DNA of 64,000 nucleotides from Pandoraea eparura. Its GTDB lineage: Bacteria > Pseudomonadota > Gammaproteobacteria > Burkholderiales > Burkholderiaceae. Location: positions 62,001 through 126,000 of the forward strand of contig NZ_CABPSH010000012.1 in NCBI RefSeq assembly GCF_902459725.1. The letters run 5' to 3'. Position numbers and translations under genes: made by a program. The notes below the pieces were generated by a model that did not search any database, had not been told where the DNA came from, and saw only the letters and a list, made by a program, of their open reading frames with translations. Shown here piece after piece: positions 1 through 9,269 of the stretch (within the stretch, counting starts at the first letter, position 1; each line of letters starts with the position of its first letter).

Positions 1-272
1 ACGACGAAGGCATCCAGGCCGACACGCGCGCCATCGATCTTCGCGCCTGGGGCGGAACGATTGCCGATGCGATCGTCCGTGAAGCCGAACGGTGGCACGC
101 CGACCTTCTGGTGCTTGGCACGCACGGACGCAAGGGCGTGCGACGGCTCCTGATGGGTAGCGTTGCCGAGGAGGTGCTTCGTCAAACGCATCGGCCGGTC
201 ATGCTGGTGACCGGGCCGGCCCCGTCACCACAGAGCTCGGACGCGGCGGCCTCCGTGACCGACAAGGGGTGA
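1..272 (+). CDS. Universal stress protein, C-terminal part (cut by window start)
   Basis: An open frame enters from the left edge (first full codon at base 3) and stops at 270-272, leaving about 89 codons. It contains the UspA nucleotide-binding signature G-x2-G-x9-G-S in the form GTHGRKGVRRLLMGS, then the final strand HRPVMLV. This is the ATP-binding half of a UspA-fold protein, a cytoplasmic stress or dormancy factor. The next stress-protein gene begins four bases after the stop, so the two are almost certainly cotranscribed. The N-terminus and promoter lie outside the window. A short Ser/Asp-rich tail follows the fold. Confidence 0.9.
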   Translation, partial: DEGIQADTRAIDLRAWGGTIADAIVREAERWHADLLVLGTHGRKGVRRLLMGSVAEEVLRQTHRPVMLVTGPAPSPQSSDAAASVTDKG

Positions 273-276
273 GATC

Positions 277-744
277 ATGTTCAAACGTATTCTGGTCGCG
301 ATCGACGGCAGCCCGACGGCCGACAAGGCATTTGACTACGCGCTGACGATCGCCAAGGCACGCAACGCTCACGTGCATGTCCTGTATGTCGTCGATATTC
401 CGGTGGCCTACGTGGCCGATGCCGATCCCTTTCCCTTCATCGAGGCGATGCGGTTGCAGGGCAAGGCGATTCGCGAATCGGCCACGCAGCGGCTCAAGGG
501 GGCGGGCGTCGACGGCGACGTGGAGATCCGCGAACTCCTGCCGCTCGGGGGCGATGTCGCGCACCAGATCAACGTGTCGGCGGACGAAGACCAGGCCGAT
601 GTCATCGTCATCGGCACGCACGGCCGGCGGGGCTTTCGACGAATGGCGCTGGGTAGCGTGGCAGAGAATTGTGCGAGACAGGCACAGCGCCCGGTGATCC
701 TCATTCCGCCGACCGAGGCCGAAGCCGGTAAAGATGTGCTGTAG
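277..744 (+). CDS. Universal stress protein, UspA family (155 aa)
   Basis: A single-domain UspA protein of typical length. The first strand is KRILVAIDGS with the conserved Asp at residue 10. The nucleotide-binding loop near the C-terminus is GTHGRRGFRRMALGS, a complete G-x2-G-x9-G-S motif, so it probably binds ATP. The ATG lies four bases after the preceding stress-protein stop and the upstream stretch ggggtgag can act as ribosome-binding site. Together they form a tandem pair at the edge of a region with four more Usp genes. Proteins of this kind accumulate under anaerobiosis and growth arrest in Burkholderia; the specific role is not visible here. Confidence 0.95.
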   Translation: MFKRILVAIDGSPTADKAFDYALTIAKARNAHVHVLYVVDIPVAYVADADPFPFIEAMRLQGKAIRESATQRLKGAGVDGDVEIRELLPLGGDVAHQINVSADEDQADVIVIGTHGRRGFRRMALGSVAENCARQAQRPVILIPPTEAEAGKDVL

Positions 745-910
745 GTCTGCGATTTTCCGAGGGGAAGGTCGCACAGGCACCGTAAGACGCGAAATGCGCG
801 CAAACCCGCCAGGCGAGTAGAATCGGCGGGACGGATGTGCGATCTGACACACCCGCGCGTGTCGCGAAGGCGATACCTCCGAACGAAGCACCCGACGCAG
901 GGGCCAGCGC

Positions 911-1555
911 ATGACTCGCATCATCGTTGCGGACGATCACACGCTGGTGAGGGCCGGGTTGCAGCGCATTCTGGCCGGCAGCGAAAACCTGGAGGTGGTG
1001 GGAGAGGCCGCCAATGGCGCGCAGGCGATGGCGCTACTGGAACAAACGCCCTGCGATGTCCTTCTGCTGGATCTGTCGATGCCCGGACGCAGCGGCATCG
1101 ACCTGATCGTGCAGATCAAGGCGTCGTTTCCCCGTCTGGCGATTCTCGTGCTCACCATGCATGGCGAAGAGCAGTACGCTGTGCGTGCGCTCAAAGCCGG
1201 GGCCGCCGGTTACATGACGAAGGAATGCGCGCCGGCCGAGCTGGTGCTGGCTGTCAGGAAAGTCGTTGCCGGTGGCGTGTATCTGAGCCTGGCGATGGCC
1301 GAGCGGATTGCGTCGGAGCTGGCCACTTCCACGGTCGATACGCCAGGGTACCGGCGCCTGTCCGATCGGGAATTCGATGTGTTCCTGATGTTGGCGCGGG
1401 GGCTCACCGTGAGCGATATCGGCGATAACCTGTGTGTGAGCGCCAAGACCGTGAGCACCTACAAGGCACGCGTGATGCAAAAGCTCGATCTCAGGAGCCA
1501 GACCGAGCTGGTGCATTACGCCATCAAGCACAACCTGTTGCGTGACGAACTCTGA
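911..1555 (+). CDS. NarL/FixJ-family response regulator (copy 1)
   Basis: A 214-aa two-domain regulator. The receiver domain (about 1-120) has the acidic pair DD at 8-9, the phospho-acceptor Asp54 in LLLDLSMPGRSG, Thr83 in VLTMHGEEQY and Lys105 in MTKE. The LuxR-type helix-turn-helix (about 147-210) contains LSDREFDVF and CVSAKTVSTYKARVMQKL. A likely -10 element TAGAAT lies at 818-823 and a CAGGGG ribosome site precedes the ATG. It is closely similar to the regulator at 22887-23534, and like that copy it sits next to an FNR-type gene. The histidine kinase at 3540-5525 is the only visible partner. Confidence 0.95.
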   Translation: MTRIIVADDHTLVRAGLQRILAGSENLEVVGEAANGAQAMALLEQTPCDVLLLDLSMPGRSGIDLIVQIKASFPRLAILVLTMHGEEQYAVRALKAGAAGYMTKECAPAELVLAVRKVVAGGVYLSLAMAERIASELATSTVDTPGYRRLSDREFDVFLMLARGLTVSDIGDNLCVSAKTVSTYKARVMQKLDLRSQTELVHYAIKHNLLRDEL

Positions 1556-1716
1556 GCGCGCGGCCCGTCATCGACCCTGTCAGTCCCCTGTCAGCCACGG
1601 CCTACACGGCGCCGTCGCGGCTGACAAAAGATCGCGTCGCCCCCTTATTTTTTTTCCGGTGTGCGTCTCCAATACTGAAGGCGTCAATTGCACAGGCCAG
1701 CGCGCCGGAGTCCGCC

Positions 1717-2505
1717 ATGTATGCTTCCTTTCGCTCGCTCGATCCCACGCCCGAGGCCGACCTGCAGACCATTCGCGTGCATCGGGCTTTCAACGATACC
1801 GAGGGTGGTGTGCCGCGGTGCAGCACGTGTCTTTTGCGCCAGCTTTGCCTGCCCGAAGGCCTTTCCGACGCGTCCGCACGCGGTCTGGACGGCGTGACCC
1901 GGGTGCGCCGCACAGTCCGCCGGGGCGAGGTGCTGTTCAGGCCCGGCGATCCGTTCGAGCACCTTTACGCCGTGCGTGCCGGCTCATTCAAAACCGTCAT
2001 CATGCATCCGGACGGCAGGGAGCAAGTCACCGGGTATATGTTGGGCGGAGAACTGCTTGGGCTGGGGGCCATCGCCAGTGGCCGACACGTGTCGGAAGCG
2101 GTGGCGCTGGAGGACAGCCAGGTCTGCGCAATCAAGTTCGCAGAACTCGAAGCCGTGGCCGGGCAAGTGCCCATGATCATGCGCCAAATGCATCGATTGA
2201 TCGCGGCAGGCATTGTACGAGAGCAGAACCAGTTGCTGCGCCTGGGCACCGCCCGCGGGGAAGCACGGCTCGCCAGCTTCCTGCTGGATGTCTCGGCCAG
2301 ACTCGCCGCGCGCGGATATTCTCCCAGCTCCTTCCTGCTGCGCATGACGCGCGAGGAGATTGGCAGCTACCTGGGCCTGCAACTGGAAACGGTGAGCCGA
2401 ATGCTCTCTCGCATGCAGGCGCAGAACGCGCTGCGCGTGCGGCAACGCGAAATCACGCTGCTTGACACCAAGCGCCTGGGCGAGATGGCGACCCTGTCGC
2501 ATTAG
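1717..2505 (+). CDS. fnr: FNR-type oxygen-sensing transcription regulator (copy 1)
   Basis: A 262-aa Crp/Fnr protein with all four iron-sulfur ligands of E. coli FNR: Cys35-x2-Cys38-x5-Cys44 in CSTCLLRQLC, and Cys137 in EDSQVCAIKF. The cyclic-nucleotide-binding-like domain is followed by a helix-turn-helix whose recognition helix reads LETVSRMLSR. Glu224, Ser227 and Arg228 match the residues that contact TTGAT half-sites in FNR. It is therefore predicted to carry an oxygen-labile [4Fe-4S] cluster and activate transcription without oxygen. Many matching boxes occur across the first 43 kb. The ATG was chosen because the N-terminus then aligns with FNR and ccggagtc precedes it. Confidence 0.93.
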   Translation: MYASFRSLDPTPEADLQTIRVHRAFNDTEGGVPRCSTCLLRQLCLPEGLSDASARGLDGVTRVRRTVRRGEVLFRPGDPFEHLYAVRAGSFKTVIMHPDGREQVTGYMLGGELLGLGAIASGRHVSEAVALEDSQVCAIKFAELEAVAGQVPMIMRQMHRLIAAGIVREQNQLLRLGTARGEARLASFLLDVSARLAARGYSPSSFLLRMTREEIGSYLGLQLETVSRMLSRMQAQNALRVRQREITLLDTKRLGEMATLSH

Positions 2506-2540
2506 CCACGCCCCGATCCCCCGTCGCGCGGGAGGCCAGC

Positions 2541-3533
2541 ATGCGGGCAATGCAGTTGTCAAAAAAGGACGGCACGCTGACGCTCGTGGATATCCCGATC
2601 CCTGTGCCAGGGCCCACCCAGGTTCTGGTTCGCGTGAGCGTATGTGGGGTGTGCCGCACCGACCTGCATGTCGTGGACGGCGAGCTGCCCGACGTTCCCG
2701 ACGCGATCATCCCGGGACACGAGATCGTCGGGACGGTGGCGGCGCTGGGGGCTGACGTTCGCGAACTGGCGATCGGCGAGCGGGTCGGCATCCCGTGGCT
2801 CGGGGCGACTTGTGGCAGTTGCCGGTTCTGCCAGAGTTACCGGGAAAACCTGTGCGAGGCGGCGCGCTTTACCGGCTATACGCTTAACGGTGGCTATGCG
2901 GAATACGCGGTGGCCGAGGCCCGTTTCACCTTCAAGTTGCCTGAACGCTACGACGACGCCACGGCCGCGCCGCTGCTGTGCGCCGGTCTGATCGGCTATC
3001 GCTCGCTCAGCATGGTGGGCGATGCACGACGCATCGGCCTGTACGGCTTCGGTGCCGCCGCCCATCTGATTGCCCAGATCGCCCAAGCCCAATCGCGGGA
3101 AGTCTATGCTTTCACACGCCCCGGCGACGACGCGGCGATGGCCTTCGCGCGGGCAAACGGCGCATGTTGGGCGGGGGCCAGCGACGCGCCGGCACCGACG
3201 CGTCTGGATGCGGCGATCCTCTTCGCCCCGGTCGGCGACCTCGTCCCGCAAGCGCTGGCGGGCGTGGATCGGGGGGGCATCGTCGTATGCGCCGGCATTC
3301 ACATGAGCGATATTCCCGGGTTCCCCTACCGGCTGATCTGGGGAGAACGACAGGTCAGGTCGGTGGCCAACCTCACGAGGGCCGACGGGCTGGCGTTTCT
3401 CGCGCTCGCCGAACGGATCGCGCTGCACGTCACGACGAAAGCCTACCCGCTCGAGCAGGCAAACGTGGCGCTGAGCGATCTGCGTCGAGGTGCCTTTTCG
3501 GGTGCCGCGGTGCTCCAGGTTCGCACATCATAG
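2541..3533 (+). CDS. Zinc-dependent alcohol dehydrogenase family protein
   Basis: A 330-aa medium-chain dehydrogenase. Catalytic zinc ligands are recognisable as Cys38 in CGVCRTDLH, His60-Glu61 in PGHEIVG, and a later Cys near 147. Structural zinc ligands are Cys91, Cys94, Cys97 and Cys105 in CGSCRFCQSYRENLC. The cofactor fold begins near LYGFGAAAH. GGGAGG precedes the ATG and the gene starts 35 bp after fnr copy 1, so cotranscription is likely. In a low-oxygen locus it probably reoxidises NADH by reducing an aldehyde; the substrate is unknown. It ends six bases before the convergent histidine kinase. Confidence 0.92.
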   Translation: MRAMQLSKKDGTLTLVDIPIPVPGPTQVLVRVSVCGVCRTDLHVVDGELPDVPDAIIPGHEIVGTVAALGADVRELAIGERVGIPWLGATCGSCRFCQSYRENLCEAARFTGYTLNGGYAEYAVAEARFTFKLPERYDDATAAPLLCAGLIGYRSLSMVGDARRIGLYGFGAAAHLIAQIAQAQSREVYAFTRPGDDAAMAFARANGACWAGASDAPAPTRLDAAILFAPVGDLVPQALAGVDRGGIVVCAGIHMSDIPGFPYRLIWGERQVRSVANLTRADGLAFLALAERIALHVTTKAYPLEQANVALSDLRRGAFSGAAVLQVRTS

Positions 3534-3539
3534 CCCCGG

Positions 3540-5525
3540 TCACGCGGCGGGTGAGTCGTCCGGTGGCGACGCCTCCAGTGGAATCACGGCCGTGACGACC
3601 GTGCCCCCCTCGGATGGGCTGCGAACTTCCAGCGTGCCCCCCAGCAAGCGCGCCCGTTCCCGCATGCTGATAAAGCCCAGCGAATCCGATTTTGGGCGCG
3701 TGGGCGGAAGACCGCGGCCGTTGTCGGTAATGCGCAGTCGGCACTCTCGATCGCATGAGAGTTCGATGGTGACCGACGTCGCCCTGGCGTGTTTCGCCAC
3801 GTTATTGAGCGCCTCCTGGACAATGCGGAACAACGCCGTCGCCACGATAGCGGGAATCGGGGGCAGACTGTGCGCCTCGGAAAAGTCGACCGCCACGCCA
3901 TAACGGCGCGCAAAGTCCCGGGTGTACCACTCGATTGCGGGGCCGAGCCCCAGGTCATCGAGCATTGGCGGGCGCAGGTCGGCGGCCATTTGGCGAACGG
4001 CGGCCACCATGCCGTCGATCGATTGTTCAATTCGTTTGACGTCGCCGCTCACGCTCGTCTGGTCGCCCAAGGCGCGCTTGAGCAGGGCCGTGTCCATTTT
4101 CAACGCAGTAAGACGCTGGCCGAGGTCATCGTGCAACTCGCGTGCGACTCTCAGCTTTTCCTCCTCGCGAACCGCCTCGAGGCGCGCGTTCAGCTTTTCG
4201 AGTTCGTTGCGAGAGGTTTGCAGCGCGTTGGCAATCTGTCGTTGCTCGGTCACGTCGCGCAGCACCACCGTATAGAACTTGCCGGCCGCGTCCGCGCTTT
4301 GCGAAATCGACGCCTCCATCGGAAACTCCTCGCCATCCGAGCGCAATCCCCAGAGCGGCCTGCCGCGCCCCATCAGGCGCTCTGACACGCCGGTCAGGCC
4401 GAAGCGCTCGATGTGCTGATAATGCGCATCCCGAAACCGTTCCGGGATGAATCGCGCGAGCGGCGCGCCAATCGCTTCCATGGCGCTGCACCGGAAGACG
4501 CTTTCGGCGGTGGGGTTGAAGATCTGGATACGCTGCTGATCGTCGATAGTGATGATGGCCTCGCGCACGGACTGGATCACGCTGAAAAGGCGGCCTTCCG
4601 ATCGACGCTTTTCGATCGCGCCATGCTCGCTAAGCCGCTGCGCGCGACGCCGCGCCAGCAAGGCGAGGGCCCACGCGAACACCGTCACCGCCGTCATGAA
4701 CAGCCCCAACCCGAGGGCCCAATTGGCCACGCCGGCCCCGCGCAGCGAGGCAAATTCGTCGGACGCCGTGAAGGTGAGGAACAGAACGGCTTTTTCCCCG
4801 TACGGCAGACTCGCGTGCGCCTGATAATCGACGGGCGGTCGGGGTTCGCCGGGCGCCCGGGGATAGAGGCTGTCGAAGACGGGGGCGGGTTGGTTTGCGC
4901 CGTCTTGCAGACTCACCGTCAGCGTAATGTCATGCAGGAGCGGCCCAATCGCCACGTGCACGAGTGTGTCGATGTCCGCAACGGCGTAGGCGCATGTCGA
5001 CGGACGGCTGGTGTCGGACAGGAACACCAGATAGGGGCGGCCCGTCGACGGCGCGCTGCGCGTGAAGACAGTCCCCGAGGTCGGTGTGCCACGTGGCACT
5101 GCCATGGATCCGCTCGGTCCGAGCACGGCCTCGTTGCCAATCGAATAGGCGACGACCCTGTCGATCGTGTCGCCCGTCCGCTCACATCGGGCGAAGGTCA
5201 CCAAGCCCGGCAATCGCTCCGCCAGCCGCATGCTTTGCGCATACGTCCGCCAAGCGCTTTCGTCGGGCCGGGGCGCCAACGCCAGGCGGTCAAGCGCGCT
5301 ATGCAAGGTGTCGCGATAAGCAGAGAGGGCGATCGCGAGCTTGTCCGCCGCCGCCGTCGTACGCAACTCGAATCGCGCGTCGACGTTGCTCTGCATGGTG
5401 GTGCGTACGGCGAGCCAGTTCCATGCCGCGAGCGCGAGACAGATCGCACACAGCAGGGCAAGGGTGATGCCATCGGTCTGCTGCGAAAGCGATTGTATTG
5501 CACGGCGAAACGTCAACTTGGCCAT
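3540..5525 (-). CDS. Membrane sensor histidine kinase (CHASE-PAS-HisKA_3-HATPase)
   Basis: A 661-aa protein. A membrane segment at about 19-41 and a second at about 265-292 enclose a CHASE-like periplasmic sensor. A PAS domain follows at about 310-430, with an AAGKFYTVVLRDVTEQ end. The NarX/DesK-type dimerisation domain has phospho-acceptor His465 in ARELHDDLGQRL. The ATPase has an N-box EALNNVAKH near 571 and a G-box DNGRG at 601-605. HisKA_3 kinases partner with NarL-type regulators, and two of these lie in the window (911 and 22887). The PAS domain shows no haem or flavin residues I can assign. The stop lies just after the convergent dehydrogenase. Confidence 0.93.
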   Translation of the reverse strand: MAKLTFRRAIQSLSQQTDGITLALLCAICLALAAWNWLAVRTTMQSNVDARFELRTTAAADKLAIALSAYRDTLHSALDRLALAPRPDESAWRTYAQSMRLAERLPGLVTFARCERTGDTIDRVVAYSIGNEAVLGPSGSMAVPRGTPTSGTVFTRSAPSTGRPYLVFLSDTSRPSTCAYAVADIDTLVHVAIGPLLHDITLTVSLQDGANQPAPVFDSLYPRAPGEPRPPVDYQAHASLPYGEKAVLFLTFTASDEFASLRGAGVANWALGLGLFMTAVTVFAWALALLARRRAQRLSEHGAIEKRRSEGRLFSVIQSVREAIITIDDQQRIQIFNPTAESVFRCSAMEAIGAPLARFIPERFRDAHYQHIERFGLTGVSERLMGRGRPLWGLRSDGEEFPMEASISQSADAAGKFYTVVLRDVTEQRQIANALQTSRNELEKLNARLEAVREEEKLRVARELHDDLGQRLTALKMDTALLKRALGDQTSVSGDVKRIEQSIDGMVAAVRQMAADLRPPMLDDLGLGPAIEWYTRDFARRYGVAVDFSEAHSLPPIPAIVATALFRIVQEALNNVAKHARATSVTIELSCDRECRLRITDNGRGLPPTRPKSDSLGFISMRERARLLGGTLEVRSPSEGGTVVTAVIPLEASPPDDSPAA

Positions 5526-5756
5526 CTACGCTGCCCCCTATCGGTTCTCGTGCCGAGCATTCCGTCTTTGTAACACTGCCGGTGCAATTTTCCCAGCCTA
5601 GTCACTACGTAAGGGATCGCGAAAGACGACGGCAAGACGCCGGACCACGGACGCACAACCGGCACCGTCGCCAAGTCCGGCCTTGATCCGCGTCAACGGC
5701 GGCGCCCCGACGTCGAACTAGAGTAGAAAGCGATCGCCCCCATTTGGAGAGTCACC
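5526..5756 (+). other. Divergent intergenic region between histidine kinase and stress-protein gene
   Basis: No gene is seen here. It holds the 5' side of the kinase gene and, on the other strand, the FNR box and -10 listed separately for the stress-protein gene at 5757. Confidence 0.6.
5683..5724 (+). promoter_or_regulatory. FNR-dependent promoter (class II) of stress-protein gene 5757
   Basis: TTGAT-CCGC-GTCAA lies at 5683-5696 and a -10-like TAGAGT at 5719-5724. The box centre (5689.5) is about 41.5 bp from a start site predicted near 5731, the class II FNR position. The gene ATG follows 26 bp later. Confidence 0.75.
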
Positions 5757-6599
5757 ATGACCTACCGGACGCTGCTTGTACACGTCGACAACAGTCAGCA
5801 ATGCCGCGCTCGCGTCGAGCTTGCCGTGGATTTTGCCTGTCGGCTACCGGCCCACCTGACGGGAATTTACTTGCCGTTCCACATGCCGTTGTTTTCTGAC
5901 GTCACCGACATCGGGGGCATGGGGGTGCCGCCACCGTCGTCGCCGGAGAGCGATGCCAAGCGCCTTGACCAAGCGGAGCAGATGTTCATGGAGATCTGTC
6001 GCCGTCAGGCGGTCAGCCCCGAATGGCTGACGCCGCAATATGACACGAATGGCGAGATGCGAACCCATGCGCGTTACGCGGATCTGGTGATCGTCGGACA
6101 AGAAGACCCCGACGACCCGGAAACGATACCGGCGATGGGATTCGTCGAGTCGGTCGTGCTCGCCGGCGGTCGGCCTGTGCTGATCTTGCCGTATGCGGGC
6201 AAGGTACCGCGTTCGTTCAATAACATTTTGCTCGCCTGGGACGGCGGACGCGAAGCGGCACGCGCCGCGGCCGACGCCATGCCATTCCTGAAGGCGGCGA
6301 AGACTGTCCATGTGATGCACGTCAGTCGAGGAAACAAGACAGACGTCCTCGGCCCGATCCCCGGGCTCGACATCGCCATGTTCTTCGCCCGCCATGGCGT
6401 CAATGTGCGCGTCACGCCTGAGCGCGGCGCCAACGACGTCGCCGTAGGCGAGGATCTGCTCTCCCGCGTGGCCGACATGAACATCGACCTCATCGTGATG
6501 GGGGGCTACGGCCATTCGCGAATGCAGGAATGGGTGCTCGGCGGCGTGACCCGAACGATGCTCGAAACCATGACGGTGCCGGTATTGATGTCGCACTGA
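5757..6599 (+). CDS. Universal stress protein, tandem-domain (280 aa)
   Basis: A two-domain Usp. The N-terminal half starts YRTLLVHVDNS but lacks a clear nucleotide loop. The C-terminal half has ILLAWDGGREA and a full G-x2-G-x9-G-x-T loop, GGYGHSRMQEWVLGGVT, ending VPVLMSH. This is the architecture of FNR-controlled tandem Usp proteins in Burkholderia and Pseudomonas, where they aid survival without oxygen. It has its own FNR-type promoter just upstream and is monocistronic; the next gene is convergent. It resembles the protein at 15937-16764 in the GGxxR-V-GG-TRT ending. Confidence 0.94.
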   Translation: MTYRTLLVHVDNSQQCRARVELAVDFACRLPAHLTGIYLPFHMPLFSDVTDIGGMGVPPPSSPESDAKRLDQAEQMFMEICRRQAVSPEWLTPQYDTNGEMRTHARYADLVIVGQEDPDDPETIPAMGFVESVVLAGGRPVLILPYAGKVPRSFNNILLAWDGGREAARAAADAMPFLKAAKTVHVMHVSRGNKTDVLGPIPGLDIAMFFARHGVNVRVTPERGANDVAVGEDLLSRVADMNIDLIVMGGYGHSRMQEWVLGGVTRTMLETMTVPVLMSH

Positions 6600-6675
6600 C
6601 GCCACGCGGTTCCGCCATGCGTTGAGCGGCGCTCGGCATGGCAGTGCGGATGTCTCGTCCGCCTGCCGTCGCCTC

Positions 6676-7584
6676 TCATGGATTTGTCGGCAACGTATCG
6701 AGCAGGTCGCGCAACGCTTCGGCCAGCGCCGGCGTCACGTCGATCGCGTTGGACGCATGCGGCACCGTGTTGGCGGTCACGACCCGGCCGGCCCCAGTGG
6801 CGATGAGATCGTCGACGCTGATGCCGTCGAACAGTCCGTGGACGGCAATGCAGATGGGGTTGCCGAAGCCGCTGCGGACCAGCGCCTTGACGGTGGCCAC
6901 CATGGTCTGCCCGCTCGCCAGGATATCGTCGACGATGACCGCCGTGCGTTTTGCAAAGGTCGACGGCACGTGCAACCGGACGCTGACCTTGGCATCCGCC
7001 TCGCGGGTCTTGTGCGCGACGACTGACGGCGCGCCGATGCGCTCGCCGATTTGTGCTACCCACGCTTCGCTTTCGTCGTCCGGCCCCACGATGAGCGGAT
7101 GCGGCACATTGGCCGCGATCCACTCGGCCATGGCGACGACGGCATGGGGGGAACGTACGGGAACGGCATAGGCTGCCGATAGCGACGGCAGCCGGTGCAA
7201 ATGTGGTTCGATCGTCACCAGGCCGTCGATGTGCGCGCTGAGCAGCCTGCCAAAGCTATAGGCCGACACGGATTCGCCGGGATGGAAGCGCGCATCCTGA
7301 CGCAGGTAGCACAAGTACGGGGCGACCACGACGACATCTTGCGCCCCCAGGTCTCGCGCGGTGTCGGCGGCGAATATCAGCGGCAGTATCTTGGCGTCCG
7401 GGCGATGCAGTTCGCTGACAATGACGACCGATTTCCCGCTCAGTGGCCCCTCGAGCGCCACCCGTTGCTCGCCATCGGGAAAGCGATGAATATTCAGACG
7501 CTGCACCGGACAATTGATGGCATGGGCAAGCGATCGTGCCAAGGACTCATTCCCGGGCAATGCATAGATCACAACGTCTTTCAT
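6676..7584 (-). CDS. Ribose-phosphate pyrophosphokinase-like protein
   Basis: A 302-aa protein of the PRPP synthase family, slightly shorter than the usual ~315. The ribose/ATP region FPDGEQ (35-40) is present, the flexible-loop segment reads YLCYLRQDARF (canonical YGYARQDRK), and the PRPP loop reads VIVDDILASGQT with Asp219-Asp220. These departures suggest a paralog rather than the housekeeping Prs. Its ATG overlaps the stop of the upstream phosphorylase by four bases (ATGA), so the two are translationally coupled. It is predicted to make PRPP from a ribose phosphate and ATP, possibly using sugar released by its partner. Transcription comes from the FNR promoter upstream of 9185. Confidence 0.88.
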   Translation of the reverse strand: MKDVVIYALPGNESLARSLAHAINCPVQRLNIHRFPDGEQRVALEGPLSGKSVVIVSELHRPDAKILPLIFAADTARDLGAQDVVVVAPYLCYLRQDARFHPGESVSAYSFGRLLSAHIDGLVTIEPHLHRLPSLSAAYAVPVRSPHAVVAMAEWIAANVPHPLIVGPDDESEAWVAQIGERIGAPSVVAHKTREADAKVSVRLHVPSTFAKRTAVIVDDILASGQTMVATVKALVRSGFGNPICIAVHGLFDGISVDDLIATGAGRVVTANTVPHASNAIDVTPALAEALRDLLDTLPTNP

Positions 7585-9185
7585 GATTCCCCCACGGCGA
7601 CGATGGCGGGGAAGCGGTGAGCGTACTCGTACGCATAGTCGAGTTCTCCCTCGCTTTCCGCATAGATGGTGAACAGGGGTTGTCTGGCCGCCACGTGCGT
7701 GCCGATCGGTGTTTCGAACACGACGCCCGCCCTCGGTGCGCGCGGCGCACCCGCCAGCTTGGCAACCCGTGCCAGATGGCGATTGTCGATGGCCGTGACC
7801 ACGCCGCTGTGGCGTGCCGTCACGGGTTTGCTATGCCGACCGACCAAGGGCTCGCGCATGCCGCCTTGTGCCTCGCAGATTCGCTGGAACTGCCGCCAGG
7901 CCAGACCGCTGGTCAGTATGCGGCGCGCGCACGCCTGACCTTCGCCCGGCAGGGCCTTGCCGCCCATTTCCAACAGTCTGCCGGCGATATCCACGCTTTT
8001 GTCCGCGAGATCGGCCGGGGCGTTGCTGCGATTTTGCAGCACGGACAGCACGTCGCGCGCCTCCAGACTGGGGCCAATGCCGCGGCCGACCGGTTGGTCG
8101 CCTGCACAGACATAAGTCGACACGTCGAGTCCGAGCGCCCGACCGATCGTGCGCAAGCGCTCGGAGAACAGGGTGCTGGCGTATTGGGACCGAATCTTGG
8201 CGGTCAGGCCGACCGGCACGTCGATCAGTACGTGCGTGGCGCCGGCGGCGAGCTTCTTCGACAGGATCGACGCCATCATCTGCGCTTCGCTGTCCAGATC
8301 GAGCGGGCGCTCCACCTGGATCAAAATGTCGTCGGCCGGGCTGAGTCCGGCCGCGCCGCCGAAGACGATGCAGCCTCCCACGGCGTCCACGACCCGGCGC
8401 ATCTCTTCGACGCGCAGATCGACCGGCGCCAACGTCTCCATGGTGTCGGCAGTGCCCGCCGGCGACGTGATCGCCCGAGACGACGTCTTCGGCATGATCA
8501 GCCCTTGCGACGACACGATGGCGACCACGATCGGTGTGGTGCGATTGCCCGGCAGGCCACCAATGCTGTGTTTGTCGACGATGCAGTCTGCGTGCCACTG
8601 CAGCGTTTCGCCCGTGGCGACCATTGCGCGCGTGAGGGCGATAATCTCCTCGTCCGAGAGCCGGTTGCCGGTGCAGGCGGTCAGAAATGCCGAGATATGG
8701 ATCGAGGAATAACGGCCGGCGGCAATATCGCCGATCACTTCATTGAGTTTCGCGGGCGTAAACGCTTCGCCGAACATGCGGCCTCGCACATGGCGAAAGG
8801 ACTCGATGGGCGGCATGTGACGCACGCGAACCCATTCGCCCTCGGTGACATCGAGGGCTGCCAGGGCGGCTTCACTCAAGCCGATCTCGTCGAGTTCCAC
8901 CCAGTCGCCGGTGACGGTCTGCAGCGTTGCGACGACGCTCGCCGTCCCGTATTCGAGCTGCAGGCGCGTCTGCGCTGCGAAACCTTCCGAGCGGCAGATC
9001 AGACTGTCGCGCCGGAGGTAGGCGACGGCTTCGCGCAACGTGTCGATTTGCACGCGTCGCGCGCGCAACCGGCGCCCTGTGAGCGGAAGGTCGGCATTGC
9101 CATTGGCGTCGCCCGATGACGACGCGCGCACGTCGGGGTGACCGAAGGCCTCAACTTCCGGTGACTTCTCGATATCGTCTGACAC
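7581..9185 (-). CDS. Thymidine/AMP phosphorylase family protein
   Basis: A 534-aa nucleoside/nucleotide phosphorylase with an ~85-residue N-terminal domain in front of the DeoA-like core. The phosphate-binding signature at Lys205 reads KHSIGGLPGNRTTP, which matches archaeal AMP phosphorylases rather than the KHSTGG of thymidine phosphorylase. PKTSSRAITSPAGTADTME follows. The predicted reaction is NMP + phosphate to base + ribose 1,5-bisphosphate. The start is GTG at 9185 with AAGGA upstream. It is coupled by a 4-bp overlap to the PRPP-synthase-like gene. An FNR box lies at 9317, in a class I position. Confidence 0.9.
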   Translation of the reverse strand: MSDDIEKSPEVEAFGHPDVRASSSGDANGNADLPLTGRRLRARRVQIDTLREAVAYLRRDSLICRSEGFAAQTRLQLEYGTASVVATLQTVTGDWVELDEIGLSEAALAALDVTEGEWVRVRHMPPIESFRHVRGRMFGEAFTPAKLNEVIGDIAAGRYSSIHISAFLTACTGNRLSDEEIIALTRAMVATGETLQWHADCIVDKHSIGGLPGNRTTPIVVAIVSSQGLIMPKTSSRAITSPAGTADTMETLAPVDLRVEEMRRVVDAVGGCIVFGGAAGLSPADDILIQVERPLDLDSEAQMMASILSKKLAAGATHVLIDVPVGLTAKIRSQYASTLFSERLRTIGRALGLDVSTYVCAGDQPVGRGIGPSLEARDVLSVLQNRSNAPADLADKSVDIAGRLLEMGGKALPGEGQACARRILTSGLAWRQFQRICEAQGGMREPLVGRHSKPVTARHSGVVTAIDNRHLARVAKLAGAPRAPRAGVVFETPIGTHVAARQPLFTIYAESEGELDYAYEYAHRFPAIVAVGES

Positions 9186-9269
9186 AGTGCGAGTTCCTTG
9201 CAGAGCGCGACGGAGGCGCGTCCCGTCGGCGCGGATTCAGAGCCGATTCCCGTGATGCCTTAGCTTCCC

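Noticed and set aside
7617-9119. 500-codon open frame antisense to the phosphorylase gene
   Set aside because: High GC gives long antisense frames. The opposite strand has full family motifs; this one is Arg/His/Gly-rich with no recognisable domain.
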